DNA from: an uncultured Eubacteriales bacterium | Lineage (GTDB): Bacteria; Bacillota; Clostridia; Monoglobales; Monoglobaceae | Assembly (NCBI GenBank): GCA_900545865.1 | Contig: URAN01000037.1 | Location: 1-26,555 of the forward strand | Direction: 5' to 3' | DNA length: 26,555 bases | Part shown: positions 17,457-24,913 of the stretch, piece after piece | Position numbering within the stretch: the first letter of the stretch is position 1 | How the letters are laid out: each line of letters begins with the position of its first letter | Program-made: the position numbers and the translations under genes | Notes under the pieces: model-generated | What the model saw: the letters and a program-made list of their open reading frames with translations, nothing else | Database searches by the model: none | What the model was told of the DNA's origin: nothing

Positions 17457-19778
17457 ATGAGAGAAAAAATATTGTTTGATAAAGGGTGGAAGTTCCACCG
17501 CGGCGACCTATGCGTTCGAAATACCGTTATGAAAGGTCCCGATTATATGGGTTCAAAGACCGAGAGAATGTTAATCGACGCGGCGGCGTATGATTATAAA
17601 GACGAATCGGATTCATATAATCCATCAAAGATGAGCGGTGATCTGTGGGAGGATGTGAACTTACCGCACGATTATGTGATTGACCAAATGCCGAGCCGAG
17701 AATATCCCCAGGCACTCGGTTATCTGAAATACGAAAACGCATGGTACAGAAAGCACTTTACGTTGGATAAAGAGGATGCGGATAAACGTATAACGCTGTA
17801 TTTTGAGGGGGTTGCCACAAATGCAACCGTGTATCTCAACGGGTGTTTGATGAAGCACAATTTTTGCGGCTATACGCCGTTTGAGGTTGATATAACGGAT
17901 ATTGCCTATTTTGACAAAGAAAATGTTCTTGCGGTTTATACCGACAGCTCAACTCATGAGGGCTGGTGGTACCAAGGCGGCGGAATATACCGCCACGTTT
18001 GGCTTATCAAGACAAACCCTGTTGCGGTTGACCTTTGGGGCGTTTATATAAACCCAGTCAAGACAGAAGATAAGTGGAACGTTAATGTTGAAACAACGAT
18101 CATAAACTCATCGATGAAAAATGAAAATATTTGCATTCGTTCAATTATACTCGATTCCTCAGGATGTATGATTGCTCAGACCTCAACGGATATGACCGCG
18201 AATTTTAAAGATAAAACGGTTGCTGCACAGTGCATAGATGTAAAAGAGCCAAAACTTTGGGATACGGATGCGCCTAATCTTTATACTCTTGTCACACGAA
18301 TTTATAAAACCGATACGGGCGAGCTTATTGACGAAACAGAGGATACATTCGGATTCAGAACATTTAGGTTTGATAGCGAAAAAGGGTTTATCCTAAACGA
18401 CAGGCAAATAAAGCTGAAAGGAGTTTGTTCTCACCAGGATTTCGGCATTACGGGTAAGGCTGTTCCCGATAACATATATGAATACCGAATTGACCTGATA
18501 AAAGAAATGGGAGCAAACGCATATCGTACATCGCATTATCCTCACGCCGAGGCAACAATGGATGCCTTGGATAAAAAAGGTATTCTTGTTATGGACGAGA
18601 CGCGTTGGTATGAATCCACCGACGAGGGAATATCTCAGTTGGAAACGCTGATTAAACGCGACCGAAATCATCCGTCGGTTATTTTGTGGTCAATAGGCAA
18701 CGAAGAACCCAAACATGTAACCGAGCAGGGAAGAAGGATTGCTGAAAATATGATTACAGCGGCACGGCGGCTTGATTCGTCTCGTCCGATAACAACGGCG
18801 GTATCAAATGACCCGATTAATTCCACGGTTCTTGATTTGGTCGATGTAATAGGTGTGAATTATAACCTAAATCAATACGATGATATTCACAGGCTTTATC
18901 CGGACAAGCCGTTTGTATCAACTGAATGTTGTGCAACGGCAACAACACGCGGCTCTTATCTTGACCCGTCTGCGTTCACAAGCTCTTATGACATTGATGT
19001 CAATGCGTGGTTTTTGGGCAGAGAAAAAACATGGAAATTTATGTGTGACAGAGAGTGGGTATCGGGCAGCTTTCAATGGATTGCGTTTGAACATCGCGGT
19101 GAGTGTGTATGGCCTCGGCTTTGCTCCGTTTCGGGTGCGATAGACTTGTATTTACAGAAAAAAGATGCGTTTTATCAGAATAAATCGCACTGGAGTGATA
19201 CACCTATGGTGCATATCCTGCCGCATTGGAATCATAAAGGCTTAGAGAGTGAGCCGATAAAGGTTTGGGTATATACAAATTGTGATGAGGTTGAACTTTT
19301 CTTGAACGAAAAATCGCTCGGAGCGCAAAAAATCGAACGATTCGGTCATGGTGAATGGATTGTCGATTATGAGCCGGGCGGAATCAGAGCTATTGGTAGA
19401 AACGGCGGAAAGAAATGTGCCGAGGAATTTATCGAAACAACCGGCGAGCCGGTTGCGCTTGAACTTATCCCCGAAAACACGGTTAAACAAGCAAACGGGC
19501 GTGATATATTGCTTTTCAGCTGTGTATGCGTTGATTCGAGCGGCAGAGAGGTTCCCGATGCCGAACCGACGGTCAGATTTGAAGCAAACTCTTTCGGTAG
19601 AGTAATAGGAACAGGCGCAGATATATGTGATCATGTACCACCGCAATGCACCGAACGCCGAATGAAATCGGGACGTTGTACCGTTGCGGTACAGGTCGGT
19701 GAAACTGCGGGAGCATTGAAAGTATATGCAATATCCAACGGGCTTAAAACTGCCGTTGTAACAACCAATCTTAAATAA
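17457..19778 (+). CDS. Cytoplasmic glycoside hydrolase family 2 enzyme (beta-galactosidase-like)
   Basis: 773 residues; ATG at 17457 with AGAGGT 6 nt upstream. No signal peptide, so it should act in the cytoplasm on imported oligosaccharides. Domain order: GH2 sugar-binding domain (~1-200; WEDVNLPHDYVID, AWYRKHFTL), Ig-like domain (~200-305), TIM barrel (~310-600; LKGVCSHQDFG, GANAYRTSHYPH), a DUF4982-type domain (~605-665; VWVYTNCDEVELFLN) and a C-terminal Ig-like domain (~670-773). Acid/base E416 in SIGNEE and nucleophile E490 in VSTECC fit retaining GH2 enzymes. The barrel signature is that of beta-galactosidase-type members, but GH2 also includes other exo-glycosidases, so the sugar is not certain. 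First gene of a three-gene unit with GH30 and GH20; 28 nt separate its stop from the first possible GH30 ATG. Confidence 0.92.
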   Translation: MREKILFDKGWKFHRGDLCVRNTVMKGPDYMGSKTERMLIDAAAYDYKDESDSYNPSKMSGDLWEDVNLPHDYVIDQMPSREYPQALGYLKYENAWYRKHFTLDKEDADKRITLYFEGVATNATVYLNGCLMKHNFCGYTPFEVDITDIAYFDKENVLAVYTDSSTHEGWWYQGGGIYRHVWLIKTNPVAVDLWGVYINPVKTEDKWNVNVETTIINSSMKNENICIRSIILDSSGCMIAQTSTDMTANFKDKTVAAQCIDVKEPKLWDTDAPNLYTLVTRIYKTDTGELIDETEDTFGFRTFRFDSEKGFILNDRQIKLKGVCSHQDFGITGKAVPDNIYEYRIDLIKEMGANAYRTSHYPHAEATMDALDKKGILVMDETRWYESTDEGISQLETLIKRDRNHPSVILWSIGNEEPKHVTEQGRRIAENMITAARRLDSSRPITTAVSNDPINSTVLDLVDVIGVNYNLNQYDDIHRLYPDKPFVSTECCATATTRGSYLDPSAFTSSYDIDVNAWFLGREKTWKFMCDREWVSGSFQWIAFEHRGECVWPRLCSVSGAIDLYLQKKDAFYQNKSHWSDTPMVHILPHWNHKGLESEPIKVWVYTNCDEVELFLNEKSLGAQKIERFGHGEWIVDYEPGGIRAIGRNGGKKCAEEFIETTGEPVALELIPENTVKQANGRDILLFSCVCVDSSGREVPDAEPTVRFEANSFGRVIGTGADICDHVPPQCTERRMKSGRCTVAVQVGETAGALKVYAISNGLKTAVVTTNLK

Positions 19779-19815
19779 AATACTGATGTCAAAACTATAA
19801 AGGAATATGAATAAT

Positions 19816-21165
19816 ATGAAAGCAACATTATACACAACAAACGAAAAGAACGTATTTGCCAAAAAGGCGCTATTCTATAACAATGAGAAATCTGATAATT
19901 TATGTGTTGTTTCGGTCTCGAAAACACCGATGTGTGAAAGTTTTACAGGATTCGGTGTTGCAATAACGGGAAGCTCTTGCTATGAATTATCTCTTATGCC
20001 CGAGAATGTCAGAAATGATTTTTTAACCGATATATACGGAGGCAACGGACTGAACCTGTCCGTTGCCAGGGTTTCAATAGGGTCAAGCGATTATTCGCCG
20101 AACGTATATTCATACTGCGATAAAAAGGATATGGAGTTAAAGTCTTTTTCGATAGAAAAAGATATGGAATTTATTATCCCGATGCTGCGTGAGGTCGTGG
20201 CGCATAAAAAGGATTTAAAATTCTTTGCGTCACCGTGGAGTCCGCCCGGATGGATGAAAACAAGCGGAACGATGTATGACGGATATATGCGTTCCGAGTA
20301 CATAGACTGTTATGCGGATTATATAATAAAGTTTCTCAAAGCGTATAAAGAACAGGGAATTTCGATAGGTGCCGTTACACCGCAAAATGAACCGGAAACG
20401 CATCATTTCGGATGTATGCCGGCATGTATTTGGCACCCGGATACTGAGGCTGAATTCGTGAGTATATTGCGAAAAAAATTAAACGAAAACGGAATGGATA
20501 CCCAAATATGGATGTATGATCATAGTTTTGCCGGTTGGACGAGGGTTAAAAGTCAGCTCAAAGATTTCTCGAATCTGATTGATGTTTGCGATGCGATTGC
20601 CTTCCATTATTATGACGGTACGCCCGAAATGGCGGGAGAGTTAAAGAAAGAATTTCCGAATTTAAAATGGCATTATACAGAGGGCGGACCTCGGCTTACC
20701 GATAACTATGATGTGGATTGGTGCAAGTGGGGAATCGTCATAGGAAGGTCGTTAAATTGCGGTGCGGAAAGCTTTACCGGCTGGAACTTGCTGCTTGATG
20801 AATGGGGTGAACCCAATGTCGGACCGTTCTGGTGTGGCGGACTTGCAACACTGAATTCGCAAAGCGGTGAGATAGAGTACAGCGGACAGTATCACGCTTT
20901 TATGCATTTTTCCAGATTCATAAAGCGTGGGGCAAAGATATATCCTGTTGAGATAAACGGCGATTATCAGCCAATGTGTTATTATTCGAGAAATAATCAC
21001 GACTTTCCGATTATAGGAACAGCGGCTGTGAACAAAGATGGTTCTCATGTGCTTGTTTTGACGAATACGAATAAAAATAAGGTTCAGATGCAGTATTTTT
21101 ACGACGAAAAATGGTGGTATGGTGAACTTTTGCCCAATTCGATTTCAACGTGGGTTTTTGGATAA
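19816..21165 (+). CDS. Cytoplasmic glycoside hydrolase family 30 enzyme
   Basis: 449 residues from the ATG at 19816. An ATG at 19807 (452 residues) is only 2 nt from AAAGGA, too close to be served by it, so the second ATG is preferred, though its 11-nt spacing is long. No signal peptide. The sequence follows the GH30 pattern (glucosylceramidase-like): GFGVAITGSSCYEL at the start, FFASPWSPPGWMKTSG, acid/base E192 in VTPQNEPE, FHYYDG, and nucleophile E289 in WHYTEGGP; a beta-sandwich formed by both termini follows (PIIGTAAVNKDGSHVLVLTN). Length is normal for the family. GH30 members act on beta-glucosyl, beta-xylosyl or related links; the subfamily cannot be fixed by eye. It lies between GH2 and GH20 without a terminator and is probably co-transcribed. 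Confidence 0.92.
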   Translation: MKATLYTTNEKNVFAKKALFYNNEKSDNLCVVSVSKTPMCESFTGFGVAITGSSCYELSLMPENVRNDFLTDIYGGNGLNLSVARVSIGSSDYSPNVYSYCDKKDMELKSFSIEKDMEFIIPMLREVVAHKKDLKFFASPWSPPGWMKTSGTMYDGYMRSEYIDCYADYIIKFLKAYKEQGISIGAVTPQNEPETHHFGCMPACIWHPDTEAEFVSILRKKLNENGMDTQIWMYDHSFAGWTRVKSQLKDFSNLIDVCDAIAFHYYDGTPEMAGELKKEFPNLKWHYTEGGPRLTDNYDVDWCKWGIVIGRSLNCGAESFTGWNLLLDEWGEPNVGPFWCGGLATLNSQSGEIEYSGQYHAFMHFSRFIKRGAKIYPVEINGDYQPMCYYSRNNHDFPIIGTAAVNKDGSHVLVLTNTNKNKVQMQYFYDEKWWYGELLPNSISTWVFG

Positions 21166-21216
21166 AAATTTTTGTAAAATTTATGTCTTAACAGGATGAC
21201 AAATAAGGAGATTAAA

Positions 21217-22914
21217 ATGAGTATTATTCCTGAGGTTAAAAACAGGTTTTTATATGACAAAACCGTTGACTTAAATAAGATTAAATGGAGCTTTAACGAT
21301 AAAGCCGACAAGCGTGTTGTTGTCGAAGCATACAGAATTCGTGAGAATTGTGGAAACGGATTTCCGGTTTATATAAATATGGGAAACAAATATTGCGAGG
21401 AATATACAATTGAGATAGAAGATGATAAGGCTGAAATTTTATCTGATGGTGCAAATGGTGCGTTTTACGCGCTGCAAACGCTGAAACGGTTGCTCGGCGA
21501 ACATGGTGGTATAGTTTATTGTCAGAAAATATGTGATAAACCCGATATGAAATATCGAGGTTTATATCACGATGTTTCACGCGGCAAGATTCCGACTCTT
21601 GAAACATTAAAAGAGCTTGTCGATACCATTGCATACTATAAGATGAATTCCTTACAGCTTTACATTGAACACACCTTTGAGTTTAAAGAATATGAATTTT
21701 GCAGAGAAAAACTCGGTTATTTGACAAAAGATGAAATAAAGCAATTGGATGCATATTGTAAGTCAAAGTTTATCGATTTGATACCGTCAATATCCACATT
21801 CGGACATTTGTATCATCTTTTGGCAGAGGGAAAATACAAACATCTGTCAGAACTGCCCGATTATGTTCCACAGTCACATTATTTGCTTGAACGCCTTCCG
21901 CATCATACAATTGACCCAACGAATTCTGAAAGTTTTGAGGTTATAAAAAGCTTAATTGACCAATATCTTGAATGTTCGTCAAGCGATACGTTTAATATCT
22001 GTTGCGATGAAACATTTGATTTGGGGACAGGCGTTAATAAAGGTAAAGACAAAGCAAAACTTTATGTTGATTTTGTGAGCAAAATTGCCGAATACTTAAA
22101 TCAAAAAGGTAAGACGGTTATGATGTGGGGAGATATAATTCTTCAACATCCCGAATATATTGATAAGTTGTCGGATAATATTATCTTTTTGAATTGGTGC
22201 TATGCCAAAGACCCGCAAATCGACAATTTTGAAAAAATGTCACAGAGCGGAAAGCGACAAATAGTCTGCCCCGGTACAAGCTCGTGGGATACGTTTTCAG
22301 AGGATATAATTACAGAAGAGGGTAACATATCAAAACTTGCCGAATACGGATATAGGTTTAATGCTGACGGACTTTTGATTACAAACTGGGGTGATCACGG
22401 AAATATCGCAAGTATTACAGCTGCGATGTACGGTATAGTTTTGAGCGCGGCAATTGCGTGGAATAAAAAAATAATTGCGGATAAGGATTTCAGAACAGAA
22501 GTATCAACTCAAATTTACGGTAACTCTGAAACGGTCGAAATTGTCGCGAAAATATCCGATATAAAAAATGTTTTCTCTTGGCGAAAGGTTATAGAGGGAT
22601 ATGCCGACGAAAAATCAAAAAAGCCGTATGATGATTATGCTGACGCGATACATAAAATGGACAGTATTTGTGCCGAGATAAAAAATCTTGCATTTTCGGA
22701 TGAAACGATAAAGCGTGAAATGATATGCGCGGCAGAAGGCTTTTTGATCGTAATATACTTATGCGCAAGAATTGACGGGTATAATATAAAATGCGATGTT
22801 AATTTTAAAAAATGGCTTGACGAATATTCCGAATTATGGCTTGTGAGGAGTAAACCGAGCGAACTTAGCGAGGTAATCAATATCTTGAACGGTGCATGGT
22901 ATAAAAGCTTATAG
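21217..22914 (+). CDS. Cytoplasmic glycoside hydrolase family 20 (beta-N-acetylhexosaminidase-like)
   Basis: 565 residues. The ATG at 21217 is chosen over an in-frame ATG at 21196 because AAGGAG ends 6 nt before it. No signal peptide. Residues ~10-105 form the GH20b-type alpha/beta domain (GANGAFYALQTLKRLL). The barrel begins at YRGLYHDVSRG (~112). The catalytic Asp-Glu pair of the family, which works through substrate-assisted catalysis on N-acetylhexosamines, is D264-E265 in NICCDETFDLG; most relatives have GG or GC before the pair, here it is CC. WGDHG near residue ~393 is a usual substrate-binding loop. A helical C-terminal part (~450-565) completes it. The presence of a hexosaminidase suggests the substrate contains GlcNAc or GalNAc, unless this subfamily has shifted specificity. 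Last gene before the terminator at 23000-23034. Confidence 0.9.
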   Translation: MSIIPEVKNRFLYDKTVDLNKIKWSFNDKADKRVVVEAYRIRENCGNGFPVYINMGNKYCEEYTIEIEDDKAEILSDGANGAFYALQTLKRLLGEHGGIVYCQKICDKPDMKYRGLYHDVSRGKIPTLETLKELVDTIAYYKMNSLQLYIEHTFEFKEYEFCREKLGYLTKDEIKQLDAYCKSKFIDLIPSISTFGHLYHLLAEGKYKHLSELPDYVPQSHYLLERLPHHTIDPTNSESFEVIKSLIDQYLECSSSDTFNICCDETFDLGTGVNKGKDKAKLYVDFVSKIAEYLNQKGKTVMMWGDIILQHPEYIDKLSDNIIFLNWCYAKDPQIDNFEKMSQSGKRQIVCPGTSSWDTFSEDIITEEGNISKLAEYGYRFNADGLLITNWGDHGNIASITAAMYGIVLSAAIAWNKKIIADKDFRTEVSTQIYGNSETVEIVAKISDIKNVFSWRKVIEGYADEKSKKPYDDYADAIHKMDSICAEIKNLAFSDETIKREMICAAEGFLIVIYLCARIDGYNIKCDVNFKKWLDEYSELWLVRSKPSELSEVINILNGAWYKSL

Positions 22915-22928
22915 TTTTTATATTTTAG

Positions 22929-22953
22929 GGACAATCCCTCATTTTGTGTAGAC
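22929..22953 (+). repeat. 25-bp dispersed repeat, copy A
   Basis: Matches 24505-24529 at 21 of 25 positions, same orientation; shared core TTTTGTGTA preceded by CCTC. Part of copy A (CTCATTT, 22938-22944) also pairs with AAATGAG at 22970-22976. The TTTTGTGTA core resembles ends of IS256-type elements as I remember them, which is a weak comparison. The two copies flank the broken GH78/sialidase segment. Confidence 0.5.
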
Positions 22954-22999
22954 TTCGAAATTTACTCCGAAATGAGAATATAATCTAAGTAGTTTTTGT

Positions 23000-23034
23000 G
23001 GGCTGAAAGCCGAACTATGGTTTTCAGCCCTTTT
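23000..23034 (+). terminator. Rho-independent terminator of the GH2-GH30-GH20 unit
   Basis: GGGCTGAAAGCC (23000-23011), 7-nt loop, GGTTTTCAGCCC (23019-23030), 12 bp with one G-T pair, followed by TTTT. It lies 86 nt after the GH20 stop codon. Confidence 0.85.
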
Positions 23035-23122
23035 AAGTGTAATATAGTATAAAATAACCATCGCGGCGAGCTCATTTATTATGCAGATCATTCTTGCTAA
23101 AACGGCAAAGATTGAGCCTGAA

Positions 23123-23497
23123 CTATAGACAAAAGAATATATGCTTTCCGCCGATAACGGTATTGTGTGTTCCGTCAGGCAAGATGATTTCGGCAGTTGA
23201 CTCAGCGGGAATGTCAAACTCAAATCTTACTTTATCATTATCATAATACCAGTGAGAGGAAAGCTTGCCGAACCGCGTTTCAACGGATGCCTCTAAAAAC
23301 CCAATCCGCTTATCCGGGTGAGGCTTTAATAGAATGTGCTTGTAACCGGCATCGTCTTCCAACGGGTTTATACCTGCGGCAACACCGAATATCCAGTCAT
23401 ACACAGCGCCATATGCATAATGATTGAATGAGTTCATCTCTTTGCTCCAAAATGTACCGTCTTGCTTAATGCCGTCCCAATGCTCCCACATTTGGGA
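23123..23497 (-). pseudogene. C-terminal fragment of a GH78 alpha-L-rhamnosidase
   Basis: On the minus strand the frame encodes about 125 residues typical of the end of GH78 alpha-L-rhamnosidases: MWEHWDGIKQDGTFW, then MNSFNHYAYGAVYDW (the last helices of the (alpha/alpha)6 barrel), then GYKHILLKPHPDKR and the C-terminal beta-sandwich ending EIILPDGT. Intact family members are roughly 700-1000 residues, so at least four fifths of the gene is missing. The homology stops near 23495; the codons farther out (frame open to 23524) are antisense to the sialidase-like frame and do not look like rhamnosidase. No start codon with a ribosome binding site is present. I conclude it is a remnant left by a rearrangement, not a working gene. 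Confidence 0.85.
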
Positions 23498-23500
23498 TAT

Positions 23501-24319
23501 GACGCGCCGATGATGGTCGTGCATACGTATAACGGCGATTGTCCTTATAAAGAGCTTCAGACCCTTGTTTCGTATACTTATGATAACGGCGAAAGCTGGT
23601 CAAAGCCCGTTATGATTGCTCCTTATGCAAATGGACTGTGCTTAAGACGCAGAATTAAAACGAGCAACGGCGAAACGCTTTTTCCCATTTATCATATGGA
23701 ATTATATGACGATTTCGGTGAATTTCCGCCGTTCGGCGATAAAGAGTTTTGGAAAGGAACACAGCATATTTGCGGCGTTGTTATTTCATCCGACGGCGGA
23801 AAAAGCTATGTTCCGTGCGGTGATTTCAGAATTGATACCAAAACGTTTTATTCCGACCCAAACAGGGATAAAAATCCGCCGAATTCGGCAGATTTATGGG
23901 AGCCGAACTGTGTCGAGGCCGAGGACGGACACATTATTATGTATATGCGCGACAGCAGCAAGCCATATATAAACTGTGCCGAAAGCTTTGATTTCGGGCG
24001 AACGTGGAAGCATAACGGTAATCTTGATATTTACAATGTAAACACCAAGATTACGTTAATAAAAGTGCGGGATAAAATTTTGTTTATCTCAAATGTGTGT
24101 AAAAGTCTTGGGTTCGAGGACAGAAAAAAGCTGCAAATTCAAATAAGCGATGATAATTGCAAGACCTGGCGGTTCGTATGTTATACAGATGATGCGGACA
24201 GTGCATTCTTCTATCCGCACGCGGCGGTTGACGAGAAAAACGAATTGATTTATGTTGCTTACGAAAACGCGGTTTGTCACTATATAAACAAATACACGTT
24301 TACCGAATTGGGTATCTGA
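23501..24319 (+). pseudogene. 5'-truncated BNR/sialidase-fold hydrolase gene
   Basis: About 270 residues of a six-bladed beta-propeller protein of the sialidase (BNR) superfamily. Asp-box-like motifs are seen: SYTYDNGESW, SSDGGKSY, SFDFGRTW and SDDNCKTW. LRRRIKT may carry one substrate-binding Arg, and WEPNCVEAEDGHI matches the region of the catalytic Glu in such proteins. The N-terminal blade with the F/Y-RIP arginine motif is missing. The only upstream ATG (23462) lies in sequence that is antisense to the GH78 fragment and has no ribosome binding site, so the first ~13-16 codons of the open frame are not genuine. The 3' end looks intact. Members of this fold include sialidases and other exo-hydrolases; specificity is not determinable. 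Probably not expressed as a functional enzyme, unless a downstream start is used. Confidence 0.75.
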
Positions 24320-24436
24320 ATTATATTTAAAAGGTAAAGGGTTGAAAACGGATAAAAATAAGCGAAAGCTTTACTCCTGTCATAAAAATTGATTTTTTGT
24401 CAATAGTTGAGGTCAAAAAAATAATGGAATTTTTTT

Positions 24437-24501
24437 TAGAGGCGGTTGAGAATTTTTTTTACACCCCTTTTTTTTAACGAAAATTTATGCAACCGCCTTT
24501 A
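24437..24501. repeat. Long inverted repeat enclosing T8 tracts
   Basis: TAGAGGCGGTTG (24437-24448) pairs with CAACCGCCTTTA (24490-24501), 12 bp with one wobble. The interior holds two runs of eight T (24453-24460 and 24468-24475), and a third T8 run sits just left of the stem (24430-24437). AATTTT near 24451 and AAAATT near 24480 can pair inside it. Function unknown. The rest of 24320-24436 holds a short AAGC-GAAA-GCTT hairpin (24360-24371) and no gene. Confidence 0.55.
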
Positions 24502-24504
24502 GTA

Positions 24505-24549
24505 GGTCAATTCCTCGTTTTGTGTAAACCGCAAAATTCGGGATTGGCC
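24505..24549. repeat. Dispersed repeat copy B within a 45-bp imperfect palindrome
   Basis: GGTCAATTCC (24505-24514) pairs with GGGATTGGCC (24540-24549) with two wobble pairs, and inside it TTTTGTG pairs with CGCAAAA. The left 25 bases (24505-24529) are the partner of the repeat at 22929-22953 (21/25). It lies between the broken CAZyme genes and the mobile-element genes. Confidence 0.55.
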
Positions 24550-24553
24550 AATT

Positions 24554-24576
24554 CAAACAGTTATGCGAACTGTTTG
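24554..24576. other. Perfect 9-bp hairpin
   Basis: CAAACAGTT (24554-24562), loop ATGCG, AACTGTTTG (24568-24576). Third hairpin in a row within 140 bp. It sits 23 bp beyond the stop codon of the minus-strand 71-aa gene; no T-tract follows in that direction, so it is not a standard terminator. Confidence 0.6.
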
Positions 24577-24598
24577 GGAGTTGTAATTATTTCTATTT

Positions 24599-24814
24599 TT
24601 AGATAGGAATTAGTCGATTTCGCTTTAAAATATCATAGGTTGAATCAACCAAAGATTGAGTGCCGGACACATAAATCACGGTTTTAAATTTTTCGCAATT
24701 CGGTAAAGAAGCAACAGCTTTGCGAACTTTTTCGTTAAAACAAGTGCTGTTGTTTTCTTTTTGTGTAACCCAGAGCTGAATTATTTTAAGGTCTTGATTT
24801 ATCGTAATTCGCAA
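24599..24814 (-). CDS. Small protein of unknown function beside a mobile-element helicase
   Basis: 71 residues. It begins with TTG at 24814, supported by a strong AAAGGAG nine bases upstream, which decides the start because no in-frame ATG is near. The sequence (MRITINQDLKIIQLWVTQKE, later KTVIYVSGTQSLVDSTYDILK) has alternating beta and helical stretches, a mixed charge pattern, no signal peptide and no membrane segment. I do not recognise a family. It lies about 100 nt downstream of the helicase gene on the same strand and is probably co-transcribed with it, so a role in the same mobile element is the simplest reading. It might instead be a conserved passenger of plasmids or integrative elements. 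Confidence 0.7.
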   Translation of the reverse strand: MRITINQDLKIIQLWVTQKENNSTCFNEKVRKAVASLPNCEKFKTVIYVSGTQSLVDSTYDILKRNRLIPI

Positions 24815-24913
24815 AGTTTTGTGCTCCTTTCATTTTATTTTAATATTCTCAAATATTGTTTTTTTATACAAGGATGAATTGTTTATCGCTTATATAATAT
24901 GTAATTGAGTTTA

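Noticed and set aside
19242..19862. 206-codon minus-strand frame spanning the end of GH2
   Set aside because: Longest antisense frame, but it covers conserved GH2 C-terminal domains and has no family resemblance.
21166..21182. AAATTTT-TGT-AAAATTT palindrome between GH30 and GH20
   Set aside because: Only A-T pairs and no T-tract; too weak for a terminator, and the genes appear to be co-transcribed.
22939..23223. 94-codon minus-strand frame with a hydrophobic stretch
   Set aside because: It runs through the terminator and the end of the GH78 fragment in another frame and has no ribosome binding site; it may be part of a dispersed non-coding repeat, which I could not test.
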